64,000 nucleotides of DNA from positions 195,985-259,984 of the forward strand of contig NZ_FWXD01000002.1 of assembly GCF_900176275.1 (NCBI RefSeq), in the 5' to 3' direction. The stretch is from Andreprevotia lacus DSM 23236 (GTDB lineage Bacteria > Pseudomonadota > Gammaproteobacteria > Burkholderiales > Chitinibacteraceae). Within the stretch, counting starts at the first letter, position 1. Every line of letters begins with the position of its first letter. Below are positions 35,660 through 44,233 of this stretch, one piece after another. The notes under the pieces were generated by a model. It was not told the DNA's origin, searched no databases, and worked only from the letters and a program-made list of their open reading frames with translations. A program made the position numbers and the translations under genes.

Positions 35660-37068
35660 TTTTTCTTGAACAAGGCCAGTGCCTTGTCACGCTGCACGGC
35701 ATGATCCACCACCGGCGCCGGATAGTCGCGGCCCAGCACGATGCCTGCAGCCTGCAGCGACAGGGGCTTGGCCAGCCATGGTGCATGGATATCCTTGCCG
35801 GACAGCATGGCCAGCTCGGGGCAATAGCGCTTGATGAAGCGGCCGTCCGCATCGAACTTTTCTGACTGGCTGACCGGATTGAAAATGCGGAAATAGGGTT
35901 GTGCATCACAACCCGTGCTGGCAGCCCACTGCCAGCCGCCATTGTTGGCCGCCAGATCGAAATCGATCAGTTTTTCGGCAAAGTAGCGTTCGCCCCAGCG
36001 CCAGTCGATCAGCAGGTCTTTCACCAGAAAGCTGGCCGTCACCATGCGCAGCCGGTTGTGCATATAGCCGGTCTGGTTCAACTGGCGCATGGCGGCGTCC
36101 ACCAGCGGATAGCCGGTGCGGCCCTCGCACCACGCGGCAAACAGTGCCGGATCGTTGGGGAAGGGCAGCGCATCATATTCGGGCTTGAAGGCGTGCCCGG
36201 CCACTTCGGGCCGGTGCCAGAGGATTTGCAGGTAGAACTCGCGCCAGATCAGCTCGGACAACCAGGTTTCCGCCCCCGCGCCGCCTTGCCGCCACGCCAG
36301 CGCGGCCAGCTCGCGGATCGACACCGTGCCAAAGCGCAGGTGCACCGACAGATAGGACGGCCCCTTGCGCGCCGGGAAATCACGCAGCTCCTGATAGCGC
36401 TCGATGCGCGGCAGAAAGTCGGCCAGCAACTGCTCGGCGCCGTCGATGCCGGCGGGAATGCGCTGCGCAGCCGGGTCGATGTCGGCAAAGCCCAGTTCGG
36501 CCAGCGCCGGCAGTGTCTGTGCCGGCAACGTCGCCAGGCGATCCAGATAACGCGATACCGGATAGGGCCGCACGTAGAAGTCATTCAGTTTTGCCAGCCA
36601 GGCGCGCTTGTAGGGCGTGAACACGCTGTACATGCCGCCACTCTGCGTCAGCACCTCGTCCTGCTCGAAGATCACCTGATCCTTGCTGCTGTGGAAGGCG
36701 ATGCCCTGCGCGGCCAGCGCGGTCGCCACAGCATCGTCGCGCGCGATGGCTGCCGGTTCGTAATCCCGGTTGGCATACACGGCGGCGGCGGCGAATTCGG
36801 CCGCCAGTTGCGGAATGGCGCTGCGCGCGTCGTCATGCCGCACCACCAGATCGCTGCCGTGGCGTTGCAGCTCGGCCTGCAGCGCAGCGAGCGAGGCATG
36901 AATGAAGGCCACGCGCCGGTCGTCGCGCGGCAGTGGTTCAAGTATGGGGCGATCGAAGATGAATACGGCAATCACGCGCTGGTGTTGTTTCAGTGCGTGA
37001 TAAAAGGCGGCGTGGTCATGCAGGCGCAGATCGCGCCGCAGCCAGACGAGGGCAGTCGAGTTGGACAT
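35656..37068 (-). CDS. phrB: deoxyribodipyrimidine photo-lyase (class I CPD photolyase)
   Basis: This 470-aa FAD enzyme repairs cyclobutane pyrimidine dimers with blue light. The N-terminal antenna domain begins LVWLRRDLRLHDH. The FAD-binding part contains GRTGYPLVDAAMRQL, GYMHNRLRMVTASFLVKDL, NNGGWQWAASTGCDAQPYF and FNPVSQSEKFD. The Trp-rich segment matches E. coli PhrB. It stands alone, converging on the DUF1624 gene with overlapping stops and diverging from yqgE. Confidence 0.95.
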   Translation of the reverse strand: MSNSTALVWLRRDLRLHDHAAFYHALKQHQRVIAVFIFDRPILEPLPRDDRRVAFIHASLAALQAELQRHGSDLVVRHDDARSAIPQLAAEFAAAAVYANRDYEPAAIARDDAVATALAAQGIAFHSSKDQVIFEQDEVLTQSGGMYSVFTPYKRAWLAKLNDFYVRPYPVSRYLDRLATLPAQTLPALAELGFADIDPAAQRIPAGIDGAEQLLADFLPRIERYQELRDFPARKGPSYLSVHLRFGTVSIRELAALAWRQGGAGAETWLSELIWREFYLQILWHRPEVAGHAFKPEYDALPFPNDPALFAAWCEGRTGYPLVDAAMRQLNQTGYMHNRLRMVTASFLVKDLLIDWRWGERYFAEKLIDFDLAANNGGWQWAASTGCDAQPYFRIFNPVSQSEKFDADGRFIKRYCPELAMLSGKDIHAPWLAKPLSLQAAGIVLGRDYPAPVVDHAVQRDKALALFKKN

Positions 37069-37142
37069 GGGATTCGGTGGGATGCATCACAGACCGTTGA
37101 TGCTAACGCTGCTGCGCGGTCTGCTCAACGGCGGAATCCATG

Positions 37143-37151
37143 TGCGATAAT
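37143..37151 (+). promoter_or_regulatory. extended -10 promoter for yqgE-ruvX, leaderless geometry
   Basis: TGCGATAAT is an extended -10 element. It ends 6 bp before the ATG at 37158, again placing +1 at the start codon, and no ribosome binding site is visible. Confidence 0.45.
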
Positions 37152-37157
37152 TGCCGC

Positions 37158-37715
37158 ATGGACATGAATCTCTCGCAGCACTTCCTGATCGCGATGCCGA
37201 ACCTGGTCGATCCGATCTTTGCCAAGACACTGGCCTTTGTGTGCGATCACAATGATCAAGGCGCAATGGGCGTCATCGTCAACCGGCCGCTGGGCATGTC
37301 GTTGACCACGTTGTTCGAGCAGATCGACGTCGAACTGCATCGGCCCGACGTGGCCGAGCTGCCGGTGTGCTTTGGCGGCCCGGTGCAGACCGACCGTGGT
37401 TTCGTGCTGCACAAGCCGCTGGGCGACTGGCAATCCACCCTGTCGGTGTCGGACGAAATGGGCCTGACTACTTCCAAGGACATCCTGCTGGCCGTGGGCG
37501 AAGGGTCCGGGCCGGAGCAGATGTTCGTCACCCTCGGCTATGCCGGCTGGGAGGCTGGCCAGCTCGAGAACGAAATCGCCCAGAATGCCTGGTTGTCGGT
37601 CGAGGCCGACCCGGACATCATCTTCAGCCTGCCGGCCGAAGCGCGCTACGAGGCCGCACTCAAGCTGCTGGGCATCGACATGGCCATGCTGTCCGACGAG
37701 GCCGGCCACGCGTGA
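37158..37715 (+). CDS. yqgE: UPF0301 protein YqgE/AlgH
   Basis: This 185-aa protein matches the YqgE/AlgH family end to end ([68 protein letters not shown]). Its biochemical role is unsettled; AlgH is linked to alginate regulation in Pseudomonas. Its stop overlaps the GTG of ruvX (GTGA), the conserved yqgE-yqgF pair. Starts at 37158 or 37164 are both possible. Confidence 0.95.
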   Translation: MDMNLSQHFLIAMPNLVDPIFAKTLAFVCDHNDQGAMGVIVNRPLGMSLTTLFEQIDVELHRPDVAELPVCFGGPVQTDRGFVLHKPLGDWQSTLSVSDEMGLTTSKDILLAVGEGSGPEQMFVTLGYAGWEAGQLENEIAQNAWLSVEADPDIIFSLPAEARYEAALKLLGIDMAMLSDEAGHA

Positions 37716-38125
37716 GCACCGTGCTGGCATTCGATTTCGGCGCTGCACGCATCGGTGTTGCAGTCGGCACCACCGAGCTGGGCATTCCCCACCCGGTCGA
37801 AACCATTGCCGCCATCGACAATGACACCCGCTTTGCCCGCATTGCCACGCTGATTGCCGAGTGGCAGCCGGCACAACTGGTGGTGGGCCTGCCGCTGGCC
37901 GAAGACGGTGGCGAACAGGAAAGCAGCCGGTTGGCGCGCAAGTTTGCGCAGCGGCTGGAAGGGCGCTTCCAGTTGCCGGTGGCACTGGTCGACGAGCGCT
38001 ACAGCTCGGCCGAGGCCAGCCAGGCGCTGAACCAGACCGGCCTCAAAGGCCGCAAGCAAAAGCCTGCGCTGGATCAGGTGGCGGCAATGAATATCCTCGA
38101 CAGCTGGTTGGCTGGGGCCGGCTGA
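37712..38125 (+). CDS. ruvX: putative pre-16S rRNA nuclease / Holliday junction resolvase RuvX (YqgF)
   Basis: This 137-aa RNase H-fold nuclease starts at GTG 37712, overlapping yqgE by 4 bp. Motifs are [15 protein letters not shown] (catalytic Asp), [11 protein letters not shown] and [12 protein letters not shown] (catalytic Glu), ending in the conserved [19 protein letters not shown]. The family matures the 16S rRNA 5' end and is essential in E. coli. Confidence 0.95.
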   Translation: MSTVLAFDFGAARIGVAVGTTELGIPHPVETIAAIDNDTRFARIATLIAEWQPAQLVVGLPLAEDGGEQESSRLARKFAQRLEGRFQLPVALVDERYSSAEASQALNQTGLKGRKQKPALDQVAAMNILDSWLAGAG

Positions 38126-38204
38126 TCCCCGTCAGGCCTGCATGAGGCCGATGCCGGTGGACCCTAGCGACAAGCCCTTACTGGGTGGTGCAAGCGGCGC
38201 ACCA

Positions 38205-38210
38205 TATAAT
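38205..38210 (+). promoter_or_regulatory. consensus -10 box upstream of the orphan binding protein
   Basis: A perfect TATAAT lies 28 bp before the ATG at 38238. No good -35 hexamer is visible at 16-18 bp spacing. Confidence 0.5.
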
Positions 38211-38237
38211 CAGGATATGTCCCCTCGGGAGGCCATC

Positions 38238-38999
38238 ATGGCCTGCTTGCTGCGCATCTGTGCCCTGCTGCTGCTACTGGTGTTTGCGCCGGCACAGGCG
38301 GCCGTGCGGCAGATCGTGCTGTACAACTACTATGACGCACCGCCTTTCGTGACCGTGCCCGGGCAAGGCTTGACCTATGTGCTGGCCGATCAGCTCAACC
38401 GGCTGGGCAGCGGACGTTTCCATTTCGAGGTCGTGGTCATGCCGCGCCGCCGGCTTGATCTGGAAGTCGTGCGTGCCGAGAGCGGCTGGGTGGTGCCGTG
38501 GGCCAATCCGCTCTGGTTTGGCGATGCATCGCGCCAGCGTTATCGCTGGACGCCGGCTGTGCTGCGCGATACCGACTGGTGGTTGAGCCGGCGCGATAAG
38601 CCCTTGCAGCTGTCGCAGCTCAAGGAGGGTGGCAGCCTTCAGTTTGGCGGGCTGCTTGGCCACCGCTACCCTGATCTGGCCGATGCCATCGACAGCGAGC
38701 ACATCAAGCGCTACGACGCCGCCGACTACGGCTCGTCATTGCGCATGCTGCTGGCCGGGCGGGTCGATTTCATCACCATGCCAGCCAGTGTGACGGTCTG
38801 GATGCGGCGTGAATATGGTGCGCAGTTTCCACGCTTGCTGCTGCAGCCACGCAACCAGAGTTATGAGCGCTGCCTGTTTTCACCCAATGGCGATGCCGAG
38901 CTGGCCGATTTCCTTGCCCAGTCTGTCCAGCAACTGGCCGGCAATGCCGACTGGCAGCGCGAACTGCGCGCCTATCAGTCGCGTGATCCGGTGCAGTAG
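38238..38999 (+). CDS. orphan periplasmic solute-binding protein (SBP_bac_3-like)
   Basis: This 253-aa exported protein has a signal peptide (MACLLRICALLLLLVFAPAQA) and a type II binding-protein pattern (VLYNYYDAPPFVTVPGQGL, WVVPWANPLWFGDAS, LLAGRVDFITMPASVTVWM). It resembles the amino-acid-binding or ABC-orphan sensor proteins common in Chromobacteriaceae. No transporter genes adjoin it. The ATG at 38238 is 5 bp from GGGAGG; upstream ATGs lack a signal sequence and a ribosome binding site. Confidence 0.8.
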   Translation: MACLLRICALLLLLVFAPAQAAVRQIVLYNYYDAPPFVTVPGQGLTYVLADQLNRLGSGRFHFEVVVMPRRRLDLEVVRAESGWVVPWANPLWFGDASRQRYRWTPAVLRDTDWWLSRRDKPLQLSQLKEGGSLQFGGLLGHRYPDLADAIDSEHIKRYDAADYGSSLRMLLAGRVDFITMPASVTVWMRREYGAQFPRLLLQPRNQSYERCLFSPNGDAELADFLAQSVQQLAGNADWQRELRAYQSRDPVQ

Positions 39000-39323
39000 G
39001 CCTCTTGCCACGCACATACGCTGTCCTGGTTGAACCCGCAGAGCTGGCCGAGTTGTGCTCCAGGCTGTCGTGGCAGGAGAAATACCACCCCCTTGCTTGA
39101 TTCCACACCTCCGCCTTCGCTGCCGCAGTGGCGCCCGACGAACGCGCGCCTGTAGCCCAAGGAAAGGGCTAAACCCGGAAACGTGCGTGTGTTACGGCCG
39201 TCAGGCGGGCCGCTTGCATGTTAAGGCTGGTCAGCCGCGCCCGAATGATCGAAAATTCCGCCCCAGCACCCTCCAAATCTCCATCGGCCCTGCGTGGCCG
39301 GTGCATCGCGTCCGGGATAATCC
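39000..39323. other. intergenic region before pyrB
   Basis: This 324-bp gap contains the second copy of the GCTTGATTCCACACC repeat and a small hairpin TAGCCC-AAGGAAA-GGGCTA (39153-39171). I see no gene and no recognisable pyrimidine-sensing leader. Confidence 0.4.
39090..39126. repeat. dispersed intergenic repeat, copy 2
   Basis: GCTTGATTCCACACC (39095-39109) is identical to the copy at 18997-19011. The flanks match partly (CCCT before, a C-rich CGC-ending tract after). Confidence 0.6.
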
Positions 39324-40295
39324 ATGCTCAATCCGCAACTGAACAGCCAGGGGGAGTTGATCCACCTGCTGACGACCGAAGGCTTGCCCAAGCGCATCCT
39401 CAACCAGATCCTCGACCGCGCGGCCGAATACATTGCTGCTGGCGACGCCGGCACGCGCAAGTTCAACGCGCTGGCCGGCCGCTCGGTGTTCAACCTGTTC
39501 TTCGAGAACAGCACCCGCACCCGCACCACGTTTGAAATTGCCGCCAAGCGCCTGAGTGCCGACGTCACCAGCCTGAACATCCAGGCATCGAGCACCGCCA
39601 AGGGCGAAACGCTGCTCGACACCATCCAGAACCTGGAGGCCATGGGTGCCGACATGTTCGTGGTGCGTCATGCGCAATCCGGCGCGCCTTATCTGATTGC
39701 CGAGCACGCCAAGCCGGGCATCGCCGTGGTCAACGCCGGCGACGGTCGCCACGCGCATCCGACGCAAGCGCTGCTGGACATGTACACCATTCGCCACTAC
39801 AAGGGCGACTTCACCCAGCTGCGTGTGGCCATCGTCGGCGACATCCTGCATTCGCGCGTGGCGCGCTCGGACATCCATGCGCTCAGCACGCTGGGCTGCC
39901 CGGAAATCCGCGTGATCGCACCCAAGACACTGCTGCCGGTGGGCATCGAGAGCCTGGGCGTGCACGTTTACCACGACATGGCCGCCGGCCTGAAGGATGT
40001 GGACGTGGTGATCATGCTGCGCGTGCAGAACGAGCGCATGAGCGGCGCCTTCCTGCCCTCGACGCAGGAATTCTTCAAATACTACGGCCTGACGCCGGAA
40101 AAACTGGCGCATGCCCACCCCGATGCCATCGTGATGCACCCGGGGCCGATGAACCGTGGTGTCGAAATCGACTCGGCCGTGGCCGACGGCGACCGCGCGG
40201 TGATCCTGCCGCAAGTGACCTTCGGCATTGCCGTGCGCATGGCCGTGATGGCCATCGTGTCCGAAAACCAGCGTGGCCAGGGGGCGCAAGCATGA
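39324..40295 (+). CDS. pyrB: aspartate carbamoyltransferase catalytic subunit
   Basis: This 323-aa enzyme makes carbamoyl-aspartate, the first committed step of pyrimidine synthesis. Motifs are the carbamoyl-phosphate loop [12 protein letters not shown], the 80s-type loop [18 protein letters not shown] and [11 protein letters not shown]. Its stop overlaps the start of the dihydroorotase-like gene (ATGA). That layout matches organisms where ATCase works as a PyrB/PyrC' complex. No pyrI regulatory subunit is present. Confidence 0.95.
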   Translation: MLNPQLNSQGELIHLLTTEGLPKRILNQILDRAAEYIAAGDAGTRKFNALAGRSVFNLFFENSTRTRTTFEIAAKRLSADVTSLNIQASSTAKGETLLDTIQNLEAMGADMFVVRHAQSGAPYLIAEHAKPGIAVVNAGDGRHAHPTQALLDMYTIRHYKGDFTQLRVAIVGDILHSRVARSDIHALSTLGCPEIRVIAPKTLLPVGIESLGVHVYHDMAAGLKDVDVVIMLRVQNERMSGAFLPSTQEFFKYYGLTPEKLAHAHPDAIVMHPGPMNRGVEIDSAVADGDRAVILPQVTFGIAVRMAVMAIVSENQRGQGAQA

Positions 40296-41575
40296 TAGAG
40301 ACCAAGAACACCGTCATCCGCAATGGCCGCCTGATTGACCCGGCCAATGGCACCGATGCGCAAGCCGACCTGTATCTGGCCGACGGCAAGATCGTCGGTG
40401 TCGGCAGTGCGCCGGCCGGTTTCGTCGCCGAGCTGGATATCGATGCGACCGGCCTCGTCGTCGCACCAGGGCTCGTGGACCTGTGCGCGCGCCTGCGCGA
40501 GCCGGGCTTTGAATACAAAGCCACCTTGCCGAGCGAAATGGCTGCAGCCGTGGCAGGCGGCGTCACCAGCATCGTCTGCCCGCCCGATACCGACCCGCCG
40601 CTGGACGAACCGGGCCTGGTGATGAATTTGCGCCAGCGCGCGCGCAAGCACGATCTGGCGCGGCTCTACCCGGTAGGTGCGCTCACTGTCGGCCTCAAGG
40701 GCAAGGAAATCACCGAGATGGCCCAGCTGCGCGAAGCTGGCTGTGTAGCCTTCTCGCAAGGCGATGTGCCGATTGCCGACCTGCAGGTGCTGTACCGCGC
40801 CATGCAGTACGCGGCCACCTTCAACTTCGAGCTGCGCCTGCGGCCCGAAGAAGCCAGTCTGGTCAACGACGGCGTGGCGCACGATGGCGAATACGCCTCG
40901 CGTCTTGGCCTCACCGGCATCCCGGTGATTGCCGAAACCCTGGCGATTGCGCAGATCGTGCAACTGATGCGCGCCACCGGTTGCCGCATCCACATCACCC
41001 GCCTGTCCAGCGCGGACGGCATTGCGCTGGTGCGCGCCGCCAAGCAGGAAGGCCTGCCCATCACTTGCGACGTGGACATGAACCACATCCACCTGGCCGA
41101 CGTGGATATCGGCTACTTTAACAGCCAGTACCGCTTCGACCCGCCGCTGCGCAGCGTGCGCGACCGCGACGCGATTGCCACCGCGCTGGCCGACGGCACC
41201 ATCGACGCCATCTGCTCCGACCACAGCCCGGTGGACGACGACGGCAAGCTGCTGCCGTTTGCCGAAGCCGAACGCGGCGCTACCGGCCTTGAGTTGCTGC
41301 TGCCGCTGACCCTGGCGTGGGCGCGCAGCCAGAAAGTGCCGCTGGTGCAGGCGCTGGCCAAGATTTCCAGCTTCCCGGCCACCAAGCTGGGCTTCACCGC
41401 CGCGCTGACCGTGGGCAGCCGTGCCGACCTCCTGGTGTTCGACCCGGACGAAGCCTGGCGCGTCACGCCGCAAACGCTGAAAAGCCAGGGCAAGAACACG
41501 CCGTTCGCCAATATGGAAGTGCTGGGCCGTGCGCGCTATACCTTGGTCAAGGGCAAGCTGGTTTATCAAGCCTGA
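40292..41575 (+). CDS. pyrX: dihydroorotase-like PyrC' (probably non-catalytic ATCase partner)
   Basis: This 427-aa amidohydrolase-fold protein has type I dihydroorotase architecture (start [40 protein letters not shown]). The metal-binding HxH of the first strand is replaced: the usual DLHVHLREPG reads [10 protein letters not shown]. Another metal ligand may survive as Asp in CSDHSP. It is therefore probably the inactive structural subunit described for Pseudomonas ATCase, with a true PyrC elsewhere. Coupling to pyrB supports this. Confidence 0.88.
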   Translation: MIETKNTVIRNGRLIDPANGTDAQADLYLADGKIVGVGSAPAGFVAELDIDATGLVVAPGLVDLCARLREPGFEYKATLPSEMAAAVAGGVTSIVCPPDTDPPLDEPGLVMNLRQRARKHDLARLYPVGALTVGLKGKEITEMAQLREAGCVAFSQGDVPIADLQVLYRAMQYAATFNFELRLRPEEASLVNDGVAHDGEYASRLGLTGIPVIAETLAIAQIVQLMRATGCRIHITRLSSADGIALVRAAKQEGLPITCDVDMNHIHLADVDIGYFNSQYRFDPPLRSVRDRDAIATALADGTIDAICSDHSPVDDDGKLLPFAEAERGATGLELLLPLTLAWARSQKVPLVQALAKISSFPATKLGFTAALTVGSRADLLVFDPDEAWRVTPQTLKSQGKNTPFANMEVLGRARYTLVKGKLVYQA

Positions 41576-41615
41576 CAGGGGATTCAAAATCCCCAGTGAC
41601 GGAGCAGGTCTATCG

Positions 41616-41638
41616 GGAACCCGGCTTGACCGGGTTCC
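41616..41638 (+). terminator. hairpin terminator after pyrC'
   Basis: GGAACCCGG, loop CTTGA and CCGGGTTCC lie 40 bp past the stop. The T tract is weak (TTGCTGTT). The core resembles the stems at 18941 and 51530. Confidence 0.65.
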
Positions 41639-41725
41639 TTGCTGTTCGGGCGGATGAATTGCCGGTGGCTTGATCCATGCATGGCGGCTGCTACAGTGAA
41701 CGACGCTTTACAGGCTTTCCCGTGT

Positions 41726-41754
41726 TTGGAATGTGCATCGCACGGCGCTATACT
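41726..41754 (+). promoter_or_regulatory. sigma70 promoter of the acyl-CoA-binding protein gene
   Basis: TTGGAA (-35, 41726-41731) and TATACT (-10, 41749-41754) are separated by 17 bp. Transcription should begin near 41761, at the edge of a perfect palindrome. Confidence 0.65.
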
Positions 41755-41762
41755 GGTGCGAC

Positions 41763-41780
41763 TTCAAACAATTGTTTGAA
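41763..41780. promoter_or_regulatory. PsrA-like fatty-acid operator
   Basis: TTCAAACAATTGTTTGAA is a perfect 18-bp palindrome located at +1 to +20 of the predicted promoter. Its core CAAAC-N4-GTTTG fits the published PsrA consensus (G/C)AAAC-N2-4-GTTT(G/C). PsrA is a TetR-family regulator released by long-chain fatty acids. No psrA gene is in the window. Confidence 0.7.
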
Positions 41781-41798
41781 AATGAACAGGAGTCTTTC

Positions 41799-42065
41799 AT
41801 GTCCGACCTCGCAAGCCGTTTCAAGACCGCGCAGGATGAAGTCGTCAACCTCAACGACGCACCCGACGTGCAAACCAAGCTCAAGCTCTATGCGCTGTTC
41901 AAGCAAGCCAGCGAAGGTGATGTGAGCGGCGACCGCCCCAGCGCCATCAACTTCGTCGCTCAGGCCAAGTACGATGCATGGGCCAAGCTCAAAGGCACTG
42001 CCAATGATGCCGCCATGCAGCAATACATCGATCTGGTGGAAGAGCTGAAGAAGAACGACTCCTGA
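41799..42065 (+). CDS. acyl-CoA-binding protein (ACBP)
   Basis: This 88-aa four-helix protein binds long-chain acyl-CoA in the cytoplasm. Family signatures are visible: LYALFKQASEGDVSGDRPS and AKYDAWAKLKGTANDAAMQQYI. The length equals the canonical ACBP. CAGGAG lies 6 bp before the ATG at 41799. A PsrA-like operator at the promoter links its expression to fatty-acid status. A strong terminator follows. Confidence 0.95.
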   Translation: MSDLASRFKTAQDEVVNLNDAPDVQTKLKLYALFKQASEGDVSGDRPSAINFVAQAKYDAWAKLKGTANDAAMQQYIDLVEELKKNDS

Positions 42066-42078
42066 GCTTGAAGCACAA

Positions 42079-42107
42079 AAATAGCGGCCAATGAGCCGCT
42101 ATTTTTT
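42079..42107 (+). terminator. intrinsic terminator after ACBP gene
   Basis: AAATAGCGGC, loop CAATGA and GCCGCTATTT run into TTT, 14 bp past the stop. Confidence 0.93.
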
Positions 42108-42176
42108 CGACCGCAAAGTGAGGCGTGGGCTTGAGGGCACATCAGCCATGGCTGCCAACACCATTGGAGAGGCGCA

Positions 42177-42509
42177 GTGATACGCGGGTTTGAGCAGACT
42201 GCACTACGCCATCTGTTGAATGGCATCGTACCCCCGGAAATGCTGCAAGCCGTGATTGAAGTGCCGGCTTATCAAGTCGATCCCAGCAACAGCGGCTATT
42301 TCCTGACCATCAAGCATCCTGCGTTGCCAAGCGAAGCGTTCACGCTGGCAAGCCCGCTTGTCACCGGCCACGCGGGGGAGCTTGTTGTCGGCTTTGTGGT
42401 ATTCCTCGGCAACCATGAGCTGACGCTGGAGTGCCATGCATGGGGGGCGGACGAGCCGCCAGCGGGCTTGCGAGACATGGACGTCACGATTCGTGTCGCT
42501 GATGGTTAG
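42177..42509 (+). CDS. small hypothetical protein, 110 aa
   Basis: I do not recognise this protein. It starts at GTG 42177, 4 bp from GGAGAGG. It has no signal peptide; the second half is hydrophobic and beta-like (ELVVGFVVFLGNHELTLECHAWG), which suggests a small barrel or sandwich rather than a membrane helix. It lies between the ACBP terminator and a convergent short open frame whose stop overlaps its own (TTAG). Confidence 0.6.
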   Translation: MIRGFEQTALRHLLNGIVPPEMLQAVIEVPAYQVDPSNSGYFLTIKHPALPSEAFTLASPLVTGHAGELVVGFVVFLGNHELTLECHAWGADEPPAGLRDMDVTIRVADG

Positions 42510-42691
42510 CGCGCCGAGTAGCCGCCGATAGCGGACAGGACATCCCGCCTGTATTGGCATGCCTGCTTGTGACTTGCCCCTGCCTCGTGCATGATCACAT
42601 CATGACTGCGTATTTCAGCACCCCCATTCGACATCACCACGGCCCGTTCCGGCGCCGGGGTGTTGTTCGCTCTGGAGATGGCCGCTGGCAA
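42506..42691 (-). CDS. possible small protein or gene remnant, 61 aa
   Basis: The frame reads MPAAISRANNTPAPERAV and ends YRRDVLSAIGGYSAR. The composition is protein-like (SNGGAEIRSHDVIMHEAGAS) rather than the Arg/Pro-rich reading typical of antisense shadows here. Its stop overlaps that of the opposing gene, as at other convergent pairs in the window. There is no known domain and no clear ribosome binding site. It may be a remnant. Confidence 0.3.
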   Translation of the reverse strand: MPAAISRANNTPAPERAVVMSNGGAEIRSHDVIMHEAGASHKQACQYRRDVLSAIGGYSAR

Positions 42692-42718
42692 TAAGCCAAC
42701 GCCGTCGTCCAGTACACC

Positions 42719-42742
42719 AAGGCGCCTTCGGGCGCCTTTTTT
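42719..42742 (+). terminator. intrinsic terminator with TTCG loop
   Basis: AAGGCGCC, loop TTCG and GGCGCCTT run into six T residues, 40 bp upstream of the HisRS-like gene. What it terminates is unclear; no gene on the plus strand ends close by. Confidence 0.85.
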
Positions 42743-42781
42743 ATTGCCCTTCGCGGCACATCACTGTTCAGGAGCATCACC

Positions 42782-43454
42782 ATGATACGAGGCACCAAGA
42801 TCTACACCGGCCAACAAACCATGCAACTGCGCGCGCTGGAGGCAGCATTCCGGAGCAGCCTTCATTGACGCTGGCGCAGAGGAAGTCATCCTGCCCGCGC
42901 TCTGGTTGCAGGCCACCTTTATCGACAAGGCGGGTGGCAGTGAAATCCTCGACCAGATGTGGGCCTTTGCCGACAAAAAAGGGCGCGCCTGCTGCCTGAT
43001 CCCCGAGGCCACTGCCTTGTTTCAGGAGCAAGCCGCGCAATTCCTGCGCCGCCGGCGCGAAGCGCAATGCTTCTACATCGCCCGCTGCTATCGCTACGAG
43101 CGGCCGCAGGCCGGGCGCTACCGCGAGTTTACCCAGTTGGGCTTTGAGTACCTGTGTGCCGATCCGCAGGCAGCGCGGATCGCCAGTCTGGCGCTGTGCC
43201 GGCGCTTTCTGGACGGACTGGGGCTGGAATACGAGACGGTTGAATCCACGCGGCGCGGTTTGAGCTACTACCTTGATGGCGATGGCTTCGAGATCCGCTG
43301 CCCCGTGCTTGGGGCGCAACAGCAGCTGGCTGGCGGTGGTGCCTATCGTGAAGGGGCCGGCTTTGCCATCGGGCTGGAGCGCCTGTTGCTGGCGCTGGAG
43401 CTGACCGGGCTGGCAGACCGCCTGAGCGGCCCGCAAGCCGCTCAATCCGCGTAA
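42782..43454 (+). pseudogene. HisRS-like class II synthetase paralogue, frameshifted
   Basis: The gene has AGGAG 7 bp before ATG 42782 and begins MIRGTKIYTGQQTMQLRALE. After 25 codons it runs into a stop (TGA). One extra base near 42857 explains the shift: in the other frame homology resumes at once (FIDAGAEEVILPALW) and continues to 43454. The restored protein would be about 223 aa, covering only a HisRS catalytic core: motif 2 as YRYERPQAGRYREFTQLGF, a changed RGLSYYLDG in place of RGLDYYTR, GGGAYREG, and motif 3 as GFAIGLERLLL. The anticodon-binding domain is absent. It could be a recent pseudogene, a sequencing error or a programmed shift. Its 3' end overlaps the convergent DeoR gene. Confidence 0.8.
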
Positions 43455-44233
43455 ATCACGCTCATGCCGACCTGATCGGCAATGCGCATGGCGTCGGCCG
43501 GCAGTTCTCGGTCGACGATCCAGCTGCGCACGTCTTCGAAGCGGGCAACCGGCGCAAAGGTGCGCTGGCCCCATTTGTCGCTGCCGACGATGGCGCAGGT
43601 TTCCGCACTGCGCGCCATCACGGCGCGTTTTACTTGCGCTTCCTGATGGTTGGAGTTGGTCCAGCCGGCCAGCGTATCGACGCCACCGGCGCCCATGAAG
43701 AACAGGTCGAAATGGAAGCCGGCAATCTGCTCCAGCGCGGCCGGGCCGACGGTGCTGAAGGCGTTCTGGTAAACCTCGCCGCCGATCAGATGCAGGCTGT
43801 ACGGCGTCTGGCCCGATAGCTCGGTGGCGATGTTGATGCCGTGGGTGACGATGGACAGCTGGCGCACGTCGGGCAGGCCGCTGCGGATGGCGCGGGCGAT
43901 TTCCATCGCCGTGGTGCCGGCATCCAGATAAATGGCCATGCCGTTGCGCAGCAGGCTGGCGGCGGTATGGCCGATGCGCTGCTTTTGCGCCTGGCCCTGC
44001 TGCACGCGCTGCGGGTAGCCCACGTCGTGGCTGATCAGCACCGCGCCGCCGTGCACGCGCTTGAGCAGGCCGCGTGCTTCCAGCTCCTGCAGGTCGCGCC
44101 GCACGGTCATTTCGGACAGCTTGAACTGCTCGGCCAGCTCGCGTACGCGGCATTCGCCCTTGTTGGCGAGCAAGGTCATGATCAGTTGCATGCGGTGATC
44201 CGCAAGCGGGGTAAGGTTGGGTGCGTTATCCAT
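43442..44233 (-). CDS. DeoR-family transcriptional regulator of the sugar operon
   Basis: This 263-aa protein has an N-terminal DeoR helix-turn-helix (RVRELAEQFKLSEMTVRRDL, LKRVHGGAV) and a sugar-phosphate-sensing domain (IYLDAGTTAMEIARAI, SIVTHGINIA, LIGGEVYQNAFSTVGPAAL, FFMGAGGVD). It is the last gene of the seven-gene sugar operon; its start overlaps the end of the preceding kinase by 8 bp. The expected effector is a phosphorylated sugar made by those kinases. Candidate operators with TTCG cores lie upstream of the first gene. Confidence 0.92.
   Translation of the reverse strand: MDNAPNLTPLADHRMQLIMTLLANKGECRVRELAEQFKLSEMTVRRDLQELEARGLLKRVHGGAVLISHDVGYPQRVQQGQAQKQRIGHTAASLLRNGMAIYLDAGTTAMEIARAIRSGLPDVRQLSIVTHGINIATELSGQTPYSLHLIGGEVYQNAFSTVGPAALEQIAGFHFDLFFMGAGGVDTLAGWTNSNHQEAQVKRAVMARSAETCAIVGSDKWGQRTFAPVARFEDVRSWIVDRELPADAMRIADQVGMSVIYAD

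Noticed and set aside
38238-38999. Binding protein as part of an ABC operon with its neighbours
   Set aside because: The flanking genes are ruvX and pyrB; no permease or ATPase is near.
39316-39321. GATAAT just before pyrB as a -10 element
   Set aside because: It is only 2 bp from the ATG, so transcription would start inside the gene.
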